DNA of 60,000 bases from Membranipora membranacea (GCA_914767715.1 OU612065.1:30010001-30070000); one strand, 5' to 3'. Positions 10,417 through 21,007 are shown, counted from the stretch's first letter. Numbers and translations: made by a program. The notes: generated by a model from the sequence alone, not told the origin.

Positions 10417-10928
10417 ACTCACAACAGCTAAGGAATATTTTGAACAGTGATGAGCACACATCAAGGCTGAACCCGAGTGTTAAATCATTGGATGAATTTG
10501 TGAACACCGAGATATTTATTCCATCAATGAATATTGTCAACTTTGACCAATCTCATCAGCCAGGAAGCCATTGGATCGCGGTGAATATAACAGACTCCGG
10601 AAGCATAGAGTACTTTGACTCATATGGAGACACTGTCCAAAATATTTTGATTGATACCAAACTAAAACAAATGGGAAGAATAAAGCGTAGTAAACATGTA
10701 TTGCAAGGGATTTCTACAGTTTGTGGACAATATTGTCTTATTTTTCTGTTGATGCGAGCAAGAAACTACTCATACAAAAATATTTTATCTAAATTGAGAC
10801 AAGTTGACTCATCAAGGGAGAGGGACTTTATTGTTAGCCAAGTGATCAATGACCTTTATTTTGGAAATATTTTAAAAAAAAAGGTAGAAGTTTTTGATAA
10901 AAATATGCTATATAATGAAAATCAATAA
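10413..10928 (+). CDS. Maturation cysteine protease (adenain/Ulp1-like)
   Basis: A 171-residue protein. The C48/C5-type catalytic set is visible: H53 in GSHWIAV, D69 in YFDSYG, Q98 in LQGIS, and C104 in STVCGQYCL, in the usual order H-D-Q-C. In adenoviruses and Polintons this enzyme cleaves virion precursors during maturation. It starts within the capsid stop region (ATGA) and its own stop TAA is embedded in an AATAAA signal at 10924-10929. It therefore probably closes the rightward late-type transcription unit. Confidence 0.93.
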   Translation: MNSQQLRNILNSDEHTSRLNPSVKSLDEFVNTEIFIPSMNIVNFDQSHQPGSHWIAVNITDSGSIEYFDSYGDTVQNILIDTKLKQMGRIKRSKHVLQGISTVCGQYCLIFLLMRARNYSYKNILSKLRQVDSSRERDFIVSQVINDLYFGNILKKKVEVFDKNMLYNENQ

Positions 10929-10929
10929 A
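10924..10929 (+). terminator. Polyadenylation signal overlapping the protease stop
   Basis: AATAAA overlaps the TAA stop of the protease gene; a second AATAAA lies in GTTTAATAAACC near 11003-11014. The 261 nt between the protease and the converging polymerase gene hold no ORF and probably contain the 3' ends of both transcription units. Confidence 0.6.
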
Positions 10930-11189
10930 TATTTTAACAGAGCACAGATTTATACAGTAAACATCCATGTGGAATACAAATGCAAATGAATATACATGGG
11001 AAGTTTAATAAACCACAAGAGTAAGCATTTCTCATCACGATAAAAGGAGGTGAGACATTAGAAAAATATCATAGAAGCATAGACACCATAAGTGGAAGCA
11101 TGTACATGTTATCATTTAAAGAAATTCAAGGGTGAGTTCAGAAATCAGTGTTCATGCATAGTATTTAGCGCAATATTTTTCATAATACA

Positions 11190-14100
11190 CTATAAATTAA
11201 TAGGTGATGTAGACACACCATCATCACAAACTAACCGTTTCGCGTAGAAAAAAGAAAGTCCAGACCTTAATTGGGTATATGTGACCATTGAGTTTTTCTT
11301 TCTCATGATCCCTTTATTTGTACCAAATACAGGTTTTTTGGTGGTAAGTGTGCCAAGAAAGTGTGCTTTGTTGAAAGAATTCAAATTACGCATTATTCCT
11401 TTAGTGCTAGTTTTACTGGTTGATGCATTGAAAGTGTGATAGGTTTTGGCGTTTAGTGCAATGATCCCAGTGCCTGAAAACTCCTCTTTAAACAAACCAG
11501 GTGTTCGCTTATGATATACATGTACAGTCTTACAGCAAGGTTGCATGGTCCATGGAAGACCTTGAACTTTAGTCTCAACGAAGGATTTTTTATGCTCCGC
11601 ACAGAATTCAGGGATAAACCATTCACCAAATTCTTCAAAATACTGTTGTCTTAAGTTCATGGGAACCAAAGATTCCAAATCCCCACATGTAGCAAAATAG
11701 GCCGAATCGGTATCCATGCACACATACTCAAAAGAAGAATCGTGAAAGAATTTTTGCATGAAATCATAATAGAACTGCAGCATGCGTAACTTGGCAATTT
11801 GCAGAATAGAGAAGCCTATTATTATGGGAGTATCAAGTTTTATTTTCTTTTTACTCAACTCGATCTCAAATACATCGTCATCCAACTCCTCTATAGACAT
11901 AAAATTTTTGTTGTTGACATATGAGTTAGCTGTTTTGAGGTCAGTTGTATATTTGATATCGGTAAACCGTTCCTTATTAATTATAGTGGCCCCAAAAATA
12001 ACGTTACCCTGTAACTTAGCGGTGTCAGATCTGACCTTGGTTGAGGGGTCACCATCACCTTGTCTTCTTTCATCACAGATTGCTTCTCCAAACTCACGGA
12101 AACACCGATGTTTTTTGAATTGAACTATTTGGTAAATTTTCGAGATCTTTAGTCCATGGTCAATGTACCATTTCAGCAGAGATGTTAATACCAGAATTTT
12201 TTTACCAAACATACTACCAATGAGGGATCGCTGTGGAGTTCGATACAGATTGTTCTCAATCGCAAAGTTCTTCATCAGAGGGGAGAGATCTTCCCGACTG
12301 ATGCTAACATTTTTGAAAATTGGTGGCATTTCCTGAAACTTAGATTGTAAATCAGTTGGCACATGTACATCACATTCTACAAGACCAAAAAAGCTCTCTG
12401 ATTCTATTGCTGAAATAATTTCACTCTCAGTCATCGATTTCTTTTCACTCATATCTCTAAAAGAAAGTTTTTTCACAAATCTAGAGACCATCCTAGATGA
12501 TTTTTTTTGTTCTAACCACTTGCACTCAAAAATAGAGACAACTTTGAAACCTAGCTTTTGTAAATATCCCTCCTTTTCTACTGTGTCCTGATACAATTGT
12601 TGATAAGGGACACCATTAATGGGATTTGTTCCCTGATTGTTCGTGTTTGGGCATTGTGGGATTGGGCATCCGTGAAAAATACAGCCGTGAAACTGGTATA
12701 CGGTGTTATTTTCTTTGCAAAATCCATCAACTGGTAAGGCATGCTGACCCAAATAAATTTCACCTTGGTTATATTTGTGTCTGATATGTGTCTTTGTCAA
12801 GTGAGCATTGAACTCAAGCCACTCATTGGCTAAACGACCTCGAACATCCACAAAGCATGGATAGAAATTTTCGTCACATCGTCGTCTGATCATACAGCCG
12901 GTTGGTAAAGGCTGCATCGCTGCATATAGATATAAACTATTGGCATCATAGCCTTTTATCTGTTTACAAATTTTTGCCTGCTGACCATATTTATTTGACT
13001 TAAGATAGGTTTTATCACACTCATGGTACCTATGAAACACAAGTGCTGGCCCTCCAACAATGTTATCTCTGATTGTCTTATGTAAGTCTGAATTTTTTTG
13101 AGATATGAGTGGAATAGAAAATTCATTTGTCAATGACTCCTTGAAAAGCCATTTTGTAGCAAGTGATGGGACACTGACAGCATCTTTGAGCATGTCTAAA
13201 CCTTTTGAGATGTACACAGAGGACTGTTTCTCAAGAGCCTCAAGAAATGGGACCACATCCAAATTGTTGTACCATATCAGGAAATCACGCATGGTTTCCA
13301 TATTGTGATCACGCCATATCTTTTTGCAGTAGTCGTATTCATCATGCGTAATATTGGACTGTCTAAGGGATGAATAAAATGCAGAGTGAGGGGGTAACGT
13401 AGTCGCATCAAGCATGTCCAAAGAAGTGATGTATTCATACGGGAAGTAGCCTTTTTGCACAGAACAATTGTAAGCTTTTAGGAAGGACTCATAAGAAAAT
13501 CCTGGCGCGATATAATTAGTGGCATCTACAAATTTTAATTTTTTGGTTTTAATACATTTCATACAATTGTTTCTTTTTATTGCAAATTTTATTTGATCTG
13601 TTTGACATAGGTGACGGATCAAAGGCGCACGGATGACATTTAAGTCATACTTTTGACCGTTAAAAGAGACCACTGGCAGTTCCGCTAAGTGGTCTTTGAG
13701 CTTTTCGATAAGACTACCAATACTATTGGATTGATATTTTGCGGGATGGGACCAATGTTTCTGTGAGTATTCTAATTCGGTTTGCATGCGCATGCTATCT
13801 AAGCTCTCAAGTTTTTCCAGCAGGGGGGAAACTTTTTCTAGACACAGAGAGTATGCAATATCACTGAGATGAGACAAGTAAATGACAAATTTTTTAACAA
13901 GCGTGTCAGTGTCTCCATCACTTACTAAACAAAATGGATCAAGGTACCCAGGGATGTTGGAACACACACTGATGCTCATGAGCTTGTGGTCATTGTTAAA
14001 AGTCAGCTTGGGTGTGTTTTCTAAAGTGGACTTGGGTAAGTAGCACTCGATATCAAATGTCACACGATAGGGATAAAACCGTAATTCATTAGGAATGGTA

Positions 14101-15431
14101 AGTCCTGTCCTATTCTCTATCTCGTCAAAGATATTACCCGGTGGGTGAAATACATCTTTATCAAATCTGTAGCGTGATTGCTGCTTAGCACAAATTTTCC
14201 TATGTCGCAGAAGGTTATTTTTTCTAGGGAAGCTCAACTTGCATGTTTTGCAAGTAAAACACTTAGAAAAAGTTGACATATCTTGTATGTAACAGAAGTG
14301 TTTGCCAACCATACACAAGTTTAGCTCTACTTTGGACTTACTGAATGATTGAAACAACAGTGTGCAGTTTCCATCACTTGACAAGCTGTATACTGATATC
14401 TTGAGGTCAAAAATCTTTTCGATAGATGTCAAATCATCTAAAGTCACCCCTTGGAACTCAGAGGCTGAAGGTAGAGATCCACCAATGTATTCAACAAATC
14501 TATGGAGCAAGTCATGTATTTTTACCAAACTGCTTTTTGGAAATAAACAGTCACATCGCTTTTTACAAGTGCAATTTTGTTTCAAGTAGAGAGCACGGAA
14601 GAAACAAAGATTATCAGAGATGGGTTTGTTGTTTACTCCCCTCTTTAGAGTTTTGACACATTTCAGTTTTTTGATATGTGATGGAATGTTACCGGGTGAT
14701 CCAATCTTGGGAAACGGAAGTTTACTCAGGTAAAATGATATATTTGTTACATGAAGGACACCCCATGAACTGTTGGGTCGATTGGCTTTTGCCTTTTCAC
14801 ATAAGTCCACACTTTCTAGAAGCTCTGCAACATCTTGCATGTCTGTTAATGATTTAATAGTCATGGGCTTATCGAAAATCATCGTGTTGTTTGCAGAACT
14901 ATGGTAGTATCTTAATTCGTCGGTATTGGTGTTTTTGAGCACATAACCTAAGCAGCATTGAAGCTTGACTTGTTTGGATAATTTTGTAAGCCAAAGGTTG
15001 CATAGAGCATCATATATTGTCACAGATTGATTTATCAGTCGGAAATTGAATATGTCAACAATTTTCCTACAACGAAAGTACGTTTTGATGGCTTCCCAAT
15101 TTGACTTAAGGATGTCTTTAAGAGGAGATGCATGTGCAAAGGTTTCTACCTGGGTGGATTCATTTGTGTCATTGTGATTGATTGCACCGCCAATCTGTTG
15201 GGAGGCACCATCTGATCTTGACACAGTAGAATTGATTGCTTTCGAGCACTTCTGCTTGTGTAAGTTCAGTTGGTGGCGCCTGGTAAAGTTCCTGCCACAG
15301 CTATCGCATTTAAAACCGATAAAGTTTTTGTCGTGTTTGGTCTTAAAATGCCTATTGAGATTGGATTTGGTTGAGAACTCAACTAAACACACTTTGCACA
15401 TGTACATTGATAAAGTGTTATTGCTTTCCAA
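11190..15431 (-). CDS. Protein-primed DNA polymerase B with zinc fingers and OTU-like module
   Basis: A 1413-residue protein, long for the family. Two C2H2 fingers lie at residues 12-33 and 42-62, and a third at 394-414. Between them is an OTU-like stretch: D273 and C276 in DNLCFFRAL, and H378 in KHFCYI. The exonuclease acids are D460/E462 (FDIECY), N591/D596 (FNGQKYDLN) and D725 (YNNLD). The polymerase motifs are D829 in GYDANSLYLY (A), KLQGNVIFG near 1139 (B) and DTDS at 1240-1243 (C). An FHGCIFHGCP..ECKW insert (about 914-972) follows motif A, as in other Polinton polymerases. The enzyme copies the linear element using a terminal protein primer. The ORF is uninterrupted and stands alone, 66 nt downstream of the preceding - strand gene. 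Confidence 0.95.
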   Translation of the reverse strand: MESNNTLSMYMCKVCLVEFSTKSNLNRHFKTKHDKNFIGFKCDSCGRNFTRRHQLNLHKQKCSKAINSTVSRSDGASQQIGGAINHNDTNESTQVETFAHASPLKDILKSNWEAIKTYFRCRKIVDIFNFRLINQSVTIYDALCNLWLTKLSKQVKLQCCLGYVLKNTNTDELRYYHSSANNTMIFDKPMTIKSLTDMQDVAELLESVDLCEKAKANRPNSSWGVLHVTNISFYLSKLPFPKIGSPGNIPSHIKKLKCVKTLKRGVNNKPISDNLCFFRALYLKQNCTCKKRCDCLFPKSSLVKIHDLLHRFVEYIGGSLPSASEFQGVTLDDLTSIEKIFDLKISVYSLSSDGNCTLLFQSFSKSKVELNLCMVGKHFCYIQDMSTFSKCFTCKTCKLSFPRKNNLLRHRKICAKQQSRYRFDKDVFHPPGNIFDEIENRTGLTIPNELRFYPYRVTFDIECYLPKSTLENTPKLTFNNDHKLMSISVCSNIPGYLDPFCLVSDGDTDTLVKKFVIYLSHLSDIAYSLCLEKVSPLLEKLESLDSMRMQTELEYSQKHWSHPAKYQSNSIGSLIEKLKDHLAELPVVSFNGQKYDLNVIRAPLIRHLCQTDQIKFAIKRNNCMKCIKTKKLKFVDATNYIAPGFSYESFLKAYNCSVQKGYFPYEYITSLDMLDATTLPPHSAFYSSLRQSNITHDEYDYCKKIWRDHNMETMRDFLIWYNNLDVVPFLEALEKQSSVYISKGLDMLKDAVSVPSLATKWLFKESLTNEFSIPLISQKNSDLHKTIRDNIVGGPALVFHRYHECDKTYLKSNKYGQQAKICKQIKGYDANSLYLYAAMQPLPTGCMIRRRCDENFYPCFVDVRGRLANEWLEFNAHLTKTHIRHKYNQGEIYLGQHALPVDGFCKENNTVYQFHGCIFHGCPIPQCPNTNNQGTNPINGVPYQQLYQDTVEKEGYLQKLGFKVVSIFECKWLEQKKSSRMVSRFVKKLSFRDMSEKKSMTESEIISAIESESFFGLVECDVHVPTDLQSKFQEMPPIFKNVSISREDLSPLMKNFAIENNLYRTPQRSLIGSMFGKKILVLTSLLKWYIDHGLKISKIYQIVQFKKHRCFREFGEAICDERRQGDGDPSTKVRSDTAKLQGNVIFGATIINKERFTDIKYTTDLKTANSYVNNKNFMSIEELDDDVFEIELSKKKIKLDTPIIIGFSILQIAKLRMLQFYYDFMQKFFHDSSFEYVCMDTDSAYFATCGDLESLVPMNLRQQYFEEFGEWFIPEFCAEHKKSFVETKVQGLPWTMQPCCKTVHVYHKRTPGLFKEEFSGTGIIALNAKTYHTFNASTSKTSTKGIMRNLNSFNKAHFLGTLTTKKPVFGTNKGIMRKKNSMVTYTQLRSGLSFFYAKRLVCDDGVSTSPINL

Positions 15432-15497
15432 ACAGATTAAATGAGTGTAGTAGTAGGAAGAAAAACAAGTTGAAAATATAACTAATAACTAATATAA

Positions 15498-18400
15498 CTA
15501 TAAAGACAGATAGTCAAAAGACCCGTCTGCCACGGGATTAGGAAGATTTCCTGACCTTGTGGGGAGTATCTCCTCCAATCTTGCTATATTGATTTTTGGC
15601 ATGATGTTAACTGCCTCTCCAATTGTTGCCAGTCCGAGCTGGACAACATATGATACACGTGTTTGGTTTCCTTTGCACGCTGCTCCTAGCTCCAATGCAT
15701 CCTCGAGTGTGAGTGTCTGCTGACAGTTGTATAATCTAATCAACAAAAAAACTCGGGGATTACTTATCGATTTGTGAAGGTTTTACATGCAAATGTGATA
15801 GAAATGGCAATGAGTCACTTTATAATCTACACTACGAAGCCAACTGGCAAATCAAAGCTGTATATAGGTAATGAAGAGAAGAAGACTATTACTCACACTG
15901 TATCAGTATTCTCTGGTGTTCCTCTTATCCTGAGACGAGCATACTGACTTCTGAAACGTTTATTGACCTTGGTACCCATAAAACATTTCTCATACTTGCT
16001 CTCTATTGCAGCAAGCGCCCGTGCCAACGGCGAAGATACTGCCGGTGAAACCTGATACCCGCGGATTGTTTTTGTTCCGTATTGGTACCTTGGGCTAATA
16101 ACTGCAAAAACAACAGAAAAATAATGACATTTTGACAATAGTAAAACGACACATCATACAACAGCTGTCAATACTTTGAAATGACACCACTGCAAAAATA
16201 CCTGAAGCATTTGTCACTTATTCTATTCTCAATGTAGTGCAGTGTAAGTCCAATAACAGTGTTTAAATATTTAGTAGTTGTCCTATCCTTGCATAACATA
16301 ACTCCCAAAACTAAACACAATACCAATAGTTAACCATTTTTACAGTTGTCCTTTTTTTGCAAAGTCAGTTCAGAGAAGAAACAACTTATAAAACTTACAT
16401 CCTTCCGACAGTTGGTGAAGAGCAGTGATGCTCAATGGTCTTCTGAGTGTGTCCGACTTGTGCCAGACGTCACCATCCTCCTATAATCGTAAATATATAA
16501 GTTATATTTAAGGATTGTCGTTATACTCTATTTATAATGTGCAATTTACATGTATATGAATTCCATTTTTAAGGATTATGCTAATACTCTAATTATGATA
16601 AACATATGATATGAATGTGGAGAGTTTGTCATGAGAAGGATAAGAAGAATCAATAAATGGAAAACATACGTTTAGTTCGACGTCATCAATATCAAAGGCC
16701 TCCACCTTCACAGGGAAAACCACTAGTCCAGGAAATTGAGTTGTTGGAGGAGTTGGTGGTAGAAGTAGGGGCCTTTGTTGTGGTGGTGGAGGTGTTGGCT
16801 CTGGGGTGCTAGGCTTTTGGGAATTCTTTGCACGTTGTTGCTTGAACTCCCTCACAACTGACGAAGTAGACGGCTCTTCGTCATCTAAGTCAGGGAGTTC
16901 TCCATCATCATCCACTTTTGGTAGTGGGAGCTTAATTAAACTCAGCTTCGTCATGTTCTAAAATGATCATAATCAGAAAATTATTTAATTATTTGAGAGT
17001 ATATTATTATGAATTCAAACAGGGATGTATTGATCACAGATATACCTTGGGTTGAGAGATGGAATCTGATAAAATGATTTGATACACCACCAAACTAGAT
17101 GCATGGTATCATTTATAATTTGGGAATGCAAGTTAAGAAACGTGAGTCACCTTTTTGGATGGTTGGATGGTTTTTTTCTTTCGTTTTGGAATCGGTGCAT
17201 CAAGCATATCACCATTACCATCAACATTCTCCTCCTCACTATCGCTGAACATCTATAAAAAATAATTTTTAAAATAAGTCCAACGCAATGCGGACAACAA
17301 GCACACTTAGGTACGATGGTATACACATTGGACTTTGTCGGAGATAAATATGCATCAATGAAAGTCACTCGTGAATGACAGTTTGATACTTTGATAATCT
17401 AAAGTAAAATGTGCTTACCCGCTGATAAGCTTTGCGCTTCTTGGAGTGGGAAGCATGTAACTCATCTCTTTTTTCGTCGTCTTCCGACGATAGGACAATA
17501 GGTTCGTCGTCAACTTCATTATCAAGCTGAAATGAATAATTCCATGCTCATTACACATTAATCTTTCAAAAAGAGAAACAAGCTATTTTCAGAGTGTTGC
17601 TTTGAAATAACAGCCAGGTCATTATTCACCTGACTTTCTCATCAATCAAACTTTGACATAAGATGTGTAGTTACTATGCATTATAACGCTGTAAAAGTAG
17701 TACATTATAATATGTGAATTGAATTAAAAACAGACTCTAATAACTCACTCTTTTTAGTTTCTTTGCCGGGGACTTCCCTTTACTTGAAGCTGGTCTTTTT
17801 TTTGGGCACTGTATCTGAAATTCATTCTCAAATTCTTCCTGAAACCAAACAAGTTTGGAGTTATCAATTCAATACAAGTCAATTCAATGCTAGGTTGCCT
17901 AGCAATGGTAACAGTAATTACAATAACATGTACTTCACTCCATTTAATCCCCGCACATCAAATTATGCATCAGGCAATAATTCATGAAAGTTACTTACCA
18001 TTTCATCATCATATGCACCATCAGACAATTTAACCTCCTTAGCTTCATCGTCAAGAAACATACGTTTGGCATAGGAGCTCATCGCATCACCTCCAATTCT
18101 CTTGGGCATCTAAAATGAAACAAAATGAAAAATGAATGGTTTGCTTAAAACTGAAATGCAGCTGTTTATGCAAAAATACAACATTATCAATTTAAAACTG
18201 TTTATTGCAAAAAAAAAATTTTTTAAACCAAATATGAATCAATACTCTGTTCACGCATCATTGAAATTTAGTCTCTACAACGATTATTGAATGAGGTACA
18301 CCCCAAACACAGATGGTTACAAAAAGAAAATAATGAGTTAAAAGATGAGCGTTTTCGACACGCCCTCAGGGTGGACCTAATCTTCGCTAAAAAAACTGAA

Positions 18401-18572
18401 AAAAAAATCTTGGGCAATTTACAAAAAACACACTACAATGAAACTTAACCAGTAAAGTCAGCATTCTTACATGAATGTTGGTCCTCATGTCTGTTGACAG
18501 ACAACCACCATCTCCCATATGGGATCTTTGCCCAGGTTTGTCATATTGACATCCAAAACAAGTGTCTAGCAT
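15498..18572 (-). CDS. Nine-exon nuclear-type protein of the Polinton, function unknown
   Basis: Nine coding exons chain perfectly on the - strand: 18471-18572, 17999-18109, 17749-17838, 17419-17526, 17151-17252, 16670-16957, 16399-16480, 15897-16101 and 15498-15735, 1326 nt or 441 residues. The first six end in phase 0. The N-terminus has Cys/His residues C5, C8, H18 and C24. The middle alternates acidic patches (SSEDDE, SDSEEE, DLDDEE) with basic nuclear-signal-like patches (PAKKLKR, SKKRKAY, PKRKKK), then a proline-rich run (PTPEPTPPPPQQRP-like). The C-terminal 170 residues look folded (ISPRYQYGTKTIRGYQ, then a TLEDALELGAACKG helix). IVLSSEDDE resembles a SUMO-interacting motif. The TATA box at 18797-18804 is upstream. 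A regulatory or replication-associated nuclear role is inference. Multi-exon genes are unusual inside Polintons. Confidence 0.8.
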
Positions 18573-18686
18573 CTATAATATAAAAAAATTAAAAAAGATT
18601 AAAAAAGAATTTCAAAACAAAAGTAAAAAAATAAAAATGAAAAAAACAAAGATCATTGTATGTGAAAACATTTAAAACAAACTTAC

Positions 18687-18804
18687 GATTAATATTTGAA
18701 GGAAGATCAAATCTGCTAAAGAAGAGTGGTGGCTTCTTGTGAGCTTAGTGAATTCAAACTAAACTGGAAGAATGTGTTGGCTATTCCAGCGCTGAGCTTT
18801 TATA
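18687..18804 (-). promoter_or_regulatory. TATA box and non-coding first exon of the nine-exon gene
   Basis: On the - strand TATAAAAG (18797-18804) is followed about 30 nt later by the likely transcript start. A 5' leader then ends in a consensus donor GTAAGT at 18686, joining the leader to the ATG exon at 18572. No start codon in frame is needed in the leader. The 242 nt from 18805 to the ATPase stop at 19047 show nothing else. Confidence 0.6.
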
Positions 18805-19046
18805 CCTTGGTTTCCAGCCTAAAATCTACACAGCTTAGAGGTGTCTTAGAGGGAGGGTTACTTTTCTGTTGCATGAAAAAATATTAATGTTTGCCTGTAG
18901 CTCCAATGATTACTGTGTTCAACAACCCATGACTAAGATATTTCTGTGTTCTGAGATAATTTATTGACTACCACTTAGACTTTGAAAAATTAATTGATGA
19001 GTGCTGTTTAACCCTTGTGGAAACATCAGTTCTTTAGAAAAAAATA

Positions 19047-20460
19047 TCACTTTGTTAAATAGACAACGCTTGGATTTTCAAAAATCTTAGCTCGCACACG
19101 AGCTTTTTCATCACAACCCGGGGAGCAATTCAAAAACAGATAACCATAACGATCTTTCACTGCATCCAAATAAGCTTCTATCACAAGTTTTTCCTTACCC
19201 ATTTGTCTGCCAATTGTTTTGATTACTGAAATGTCTCTCACAGATTTCATCAACCAGAAATGGTGTGAGTTCAAACTAATCGTACGAAAAAATGGTCCTT
19301 TACAAAATAGATTTTGTGTCAGTGTGATTATACTATAATTATAATGATGACTAAATTTTGTATAAAAGTCAGCAATATCCTTAGAGCTGGAGACTTCCTC
19401 CATTAAATCATCAATGACTAGAAGTCTATGCTGTCGATCTTTAGGTAATGATTCCATTGTTGCTAGCCCTTCTATAAATTTTATTGGCACCGAGGCATCA
19501 TAAGAGTTGTAAAGTGGTTGGTAGATTGAGTAACAGATAATTATTTCCACAGGCGGTGGAACAAAGATTTTGTCAGCATTGGAAATAATCTCCCTTAGTA
19601 GGGTAGATTTACCACTTGATGTTGGCCCTAGAAACAGACAGCATAAACAGTCAGCAGGTCAGAGATTGTGACTAAAATTCTCTCATCTACACACATACAT
19701 CGAATATTGCTCATCATTTCACTATGACCTCTTAAGTGTTTGTTTCAAGTTTGCAGCCACAGATGATTAATTACTGTTATGCGAGCTAATCATCACATGA
19801 TAACTGCACCTCCAAGTACTGGAAGTGATGAAAATTAAGGGAAGGATTTTGGTAATGAAATGCTCATTAAATTTCTGCACACACAGATGTAATTACTGTT
19901 ATGCAAGCTAACCATCACATGATAACTGCACCTCCAAGTACTGGAAGTGTTGAAAATTAAGGGAAGGATTTTGGTGATGAAATGCTCATTAAATTTCTGC
20001 AGACACAGATGTAATTACTGTTATGCAAGCTAACCATCACATGATAACTGTACCTCCAAGTACTGGGTGTGTTGAAAATTAAGGGAAGGATTGCGGTAAT
20101 GAAATGCTCAATAAATTTCATATTTTATGAGAGTTTTTACCCGCAAAAGTTCCGATAATATGGAGTTTTTACCCGCAAAAGTTCCGCTTCTGCTCTAATT
20201 TTGAACGCATTAAGGAGATTAGTTAGTCATTCAGCACCACCCTTTGACGTCAATTACAAATAGCCTTGGTTGTTTGCTCGGCAAATTCGCTGTCATAAAT
20301 CCCAACATGAAGTTTCATGAAGGCTCACCTCCGCTATGGATATGAGGCACATATAACCATGCTTAAGGTCAAAAAACAACTAGATAAAATTCTTACCTGA
20401 GATTATAGATGTGAACGGTGCCTCAAGTTGAAATTCTGTCGTCTTAAGATTTGAAGCCAT
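19047..20460 (-). CDS. Polinton packaging ATPase (FtsK/HerA-type), two exons
   Basis: Exon 1 is 20397-20460 (ATG, 21 codons) and exon 2 is 19047-19627, joined across donor GTAAGA and acceptor TCTAG to give 214 residues. The splice creates the Walker A motif: exon 1 ends ..APFTSIIS and exon 2 supplies GPTSSGKST (G22-T30). Walker B is LLVIDDL with D94/D95, followed by SIITLTQNLF as in the family. The enzyme pumps the genome into capsids. Without splicing, exon 2 alone lacks the P-loop start. The 769-nt intron carries a tandem repeat. The ATG lies one base after the stop of the upstream small membrane protein gene. Confidence 0.93.
19760..20118. repeat. Three tandem copies of a ~122-bp unit inside the ATPase intron
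   Basis: Units start near 19760, 19884 and 20006. Each contains AATTACTGTTATGC, CATCACATGATAACTG, CACCTCCAAGTACTGG and GGGAAGGATTT. They differ at a handful of bases. Just beyond them, GAGTTTTTACCCGCAAAAGT-TCCG occurs twice (about 20131 and 20163). No ORF is present. The repeats fill much of the ATPase intron. Confidence 0.85.
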
Positions 20461-20461
20461 A

Positions 20462-20662
20462 CTAGAGTGTAGAGTTTGTTGACTTTGTAGTGGATTCAAA
20501 GTTTTCACCGAGGAGTTTTATGATAGAATGAAGCTCTCCTTTCTCTTGTTGAAAAAACGCTGCACACAGCGAACATATGGTGGCTATGGTAATCAGGATA
20601 ATTGTGAGAAGTGCACGGTATTGTGATAAAAACTGTCTGGTTGTGATATCAGACACAGGCAT
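20462..20662 (-). CDS. Small membrane protein (66 aa)
   Basis: A hydrophilic start (MPVSDITTRQFLSQYR) is followed by one strong transmembrane segment (ALLTIILITIATICSLCAAFF, residues about 17-37) and a polar tail (EKGELHSIIKLLGENF). The stop lies one base before the ATPase ATG and the start lies six bases from the end of the next gene upstream, so it belongs to a tightly packed - strand cluster. I do not recognise the family. A virion-membrane or host-membrane role is possible. Confidence 0.6.
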   Translation of the reverse strand: MPVSDITTRQFLSQYRALLTIILITIATICSLCAAFFQQEKGELHSIIKLLGENFESTTKSTNSTL

Positions 20663-20668
20663 AGTAAA

Positions 20669-21007
20669 CTAACGTAAATGAGGGGGTAATGTCACAGTAT
20701 AGGGTGCGTCTGGTAACAGTACCACGATCTGACTGAACAAAGTCTCTTTCTTTGCCTTTATTAAATATCTTGTCACAGGTCTATGAAGTCCTGATGGAAT
20801 CATCTGCATTGCGATTTCATACCAAATATCAAAATGGTGACGTAATTTGTCAGTGTGCAAAAGATACATGTATTGATTTATAAGTTGACAGTCATGATGA
20901 GAGAAGTCTGTATAGCCTTTAGAATTACAGCCTTGACAATTTTTGCTGACCTGAAGGGAGATTAATTCCCACAAAGTAGCAGCCATAGATGCATCTGTTT
21001 TATCCAT
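20669..21007 (-). CDS. Small Cys/His-containing Polinton protein (112 aa)
   Basis: An early segment reads LWELISLQVSKNCQGC, then a short spacer, then SHHDCQLI, giving a C-x2-C-x(9,10)-H-x(1,2)-C arrangement that could bind zinc. The rest (INQYMYLLHTDKL..FDIWYEIAMQMIP) is helical and the end is rich in proline and leucine. Start codon and the upstream gene's stop overlap by eight bases (ATGGATAA). A similar CxGC..SH..C pattern opens the nine-exon protein of the same element. Family-level function is unknown to me. Confidence 0.65.
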   Translation of the reverse strand: MDKTDASMAATLWELISLQVSKNCQGCNSKGYTDFSHHDCQLINQYMYLLHTDKLRHHFDIWYEIAMQMIPSGLHRPVTRYLIKAKKETLFSQIVVLLPDAPYTVTLPPHLR

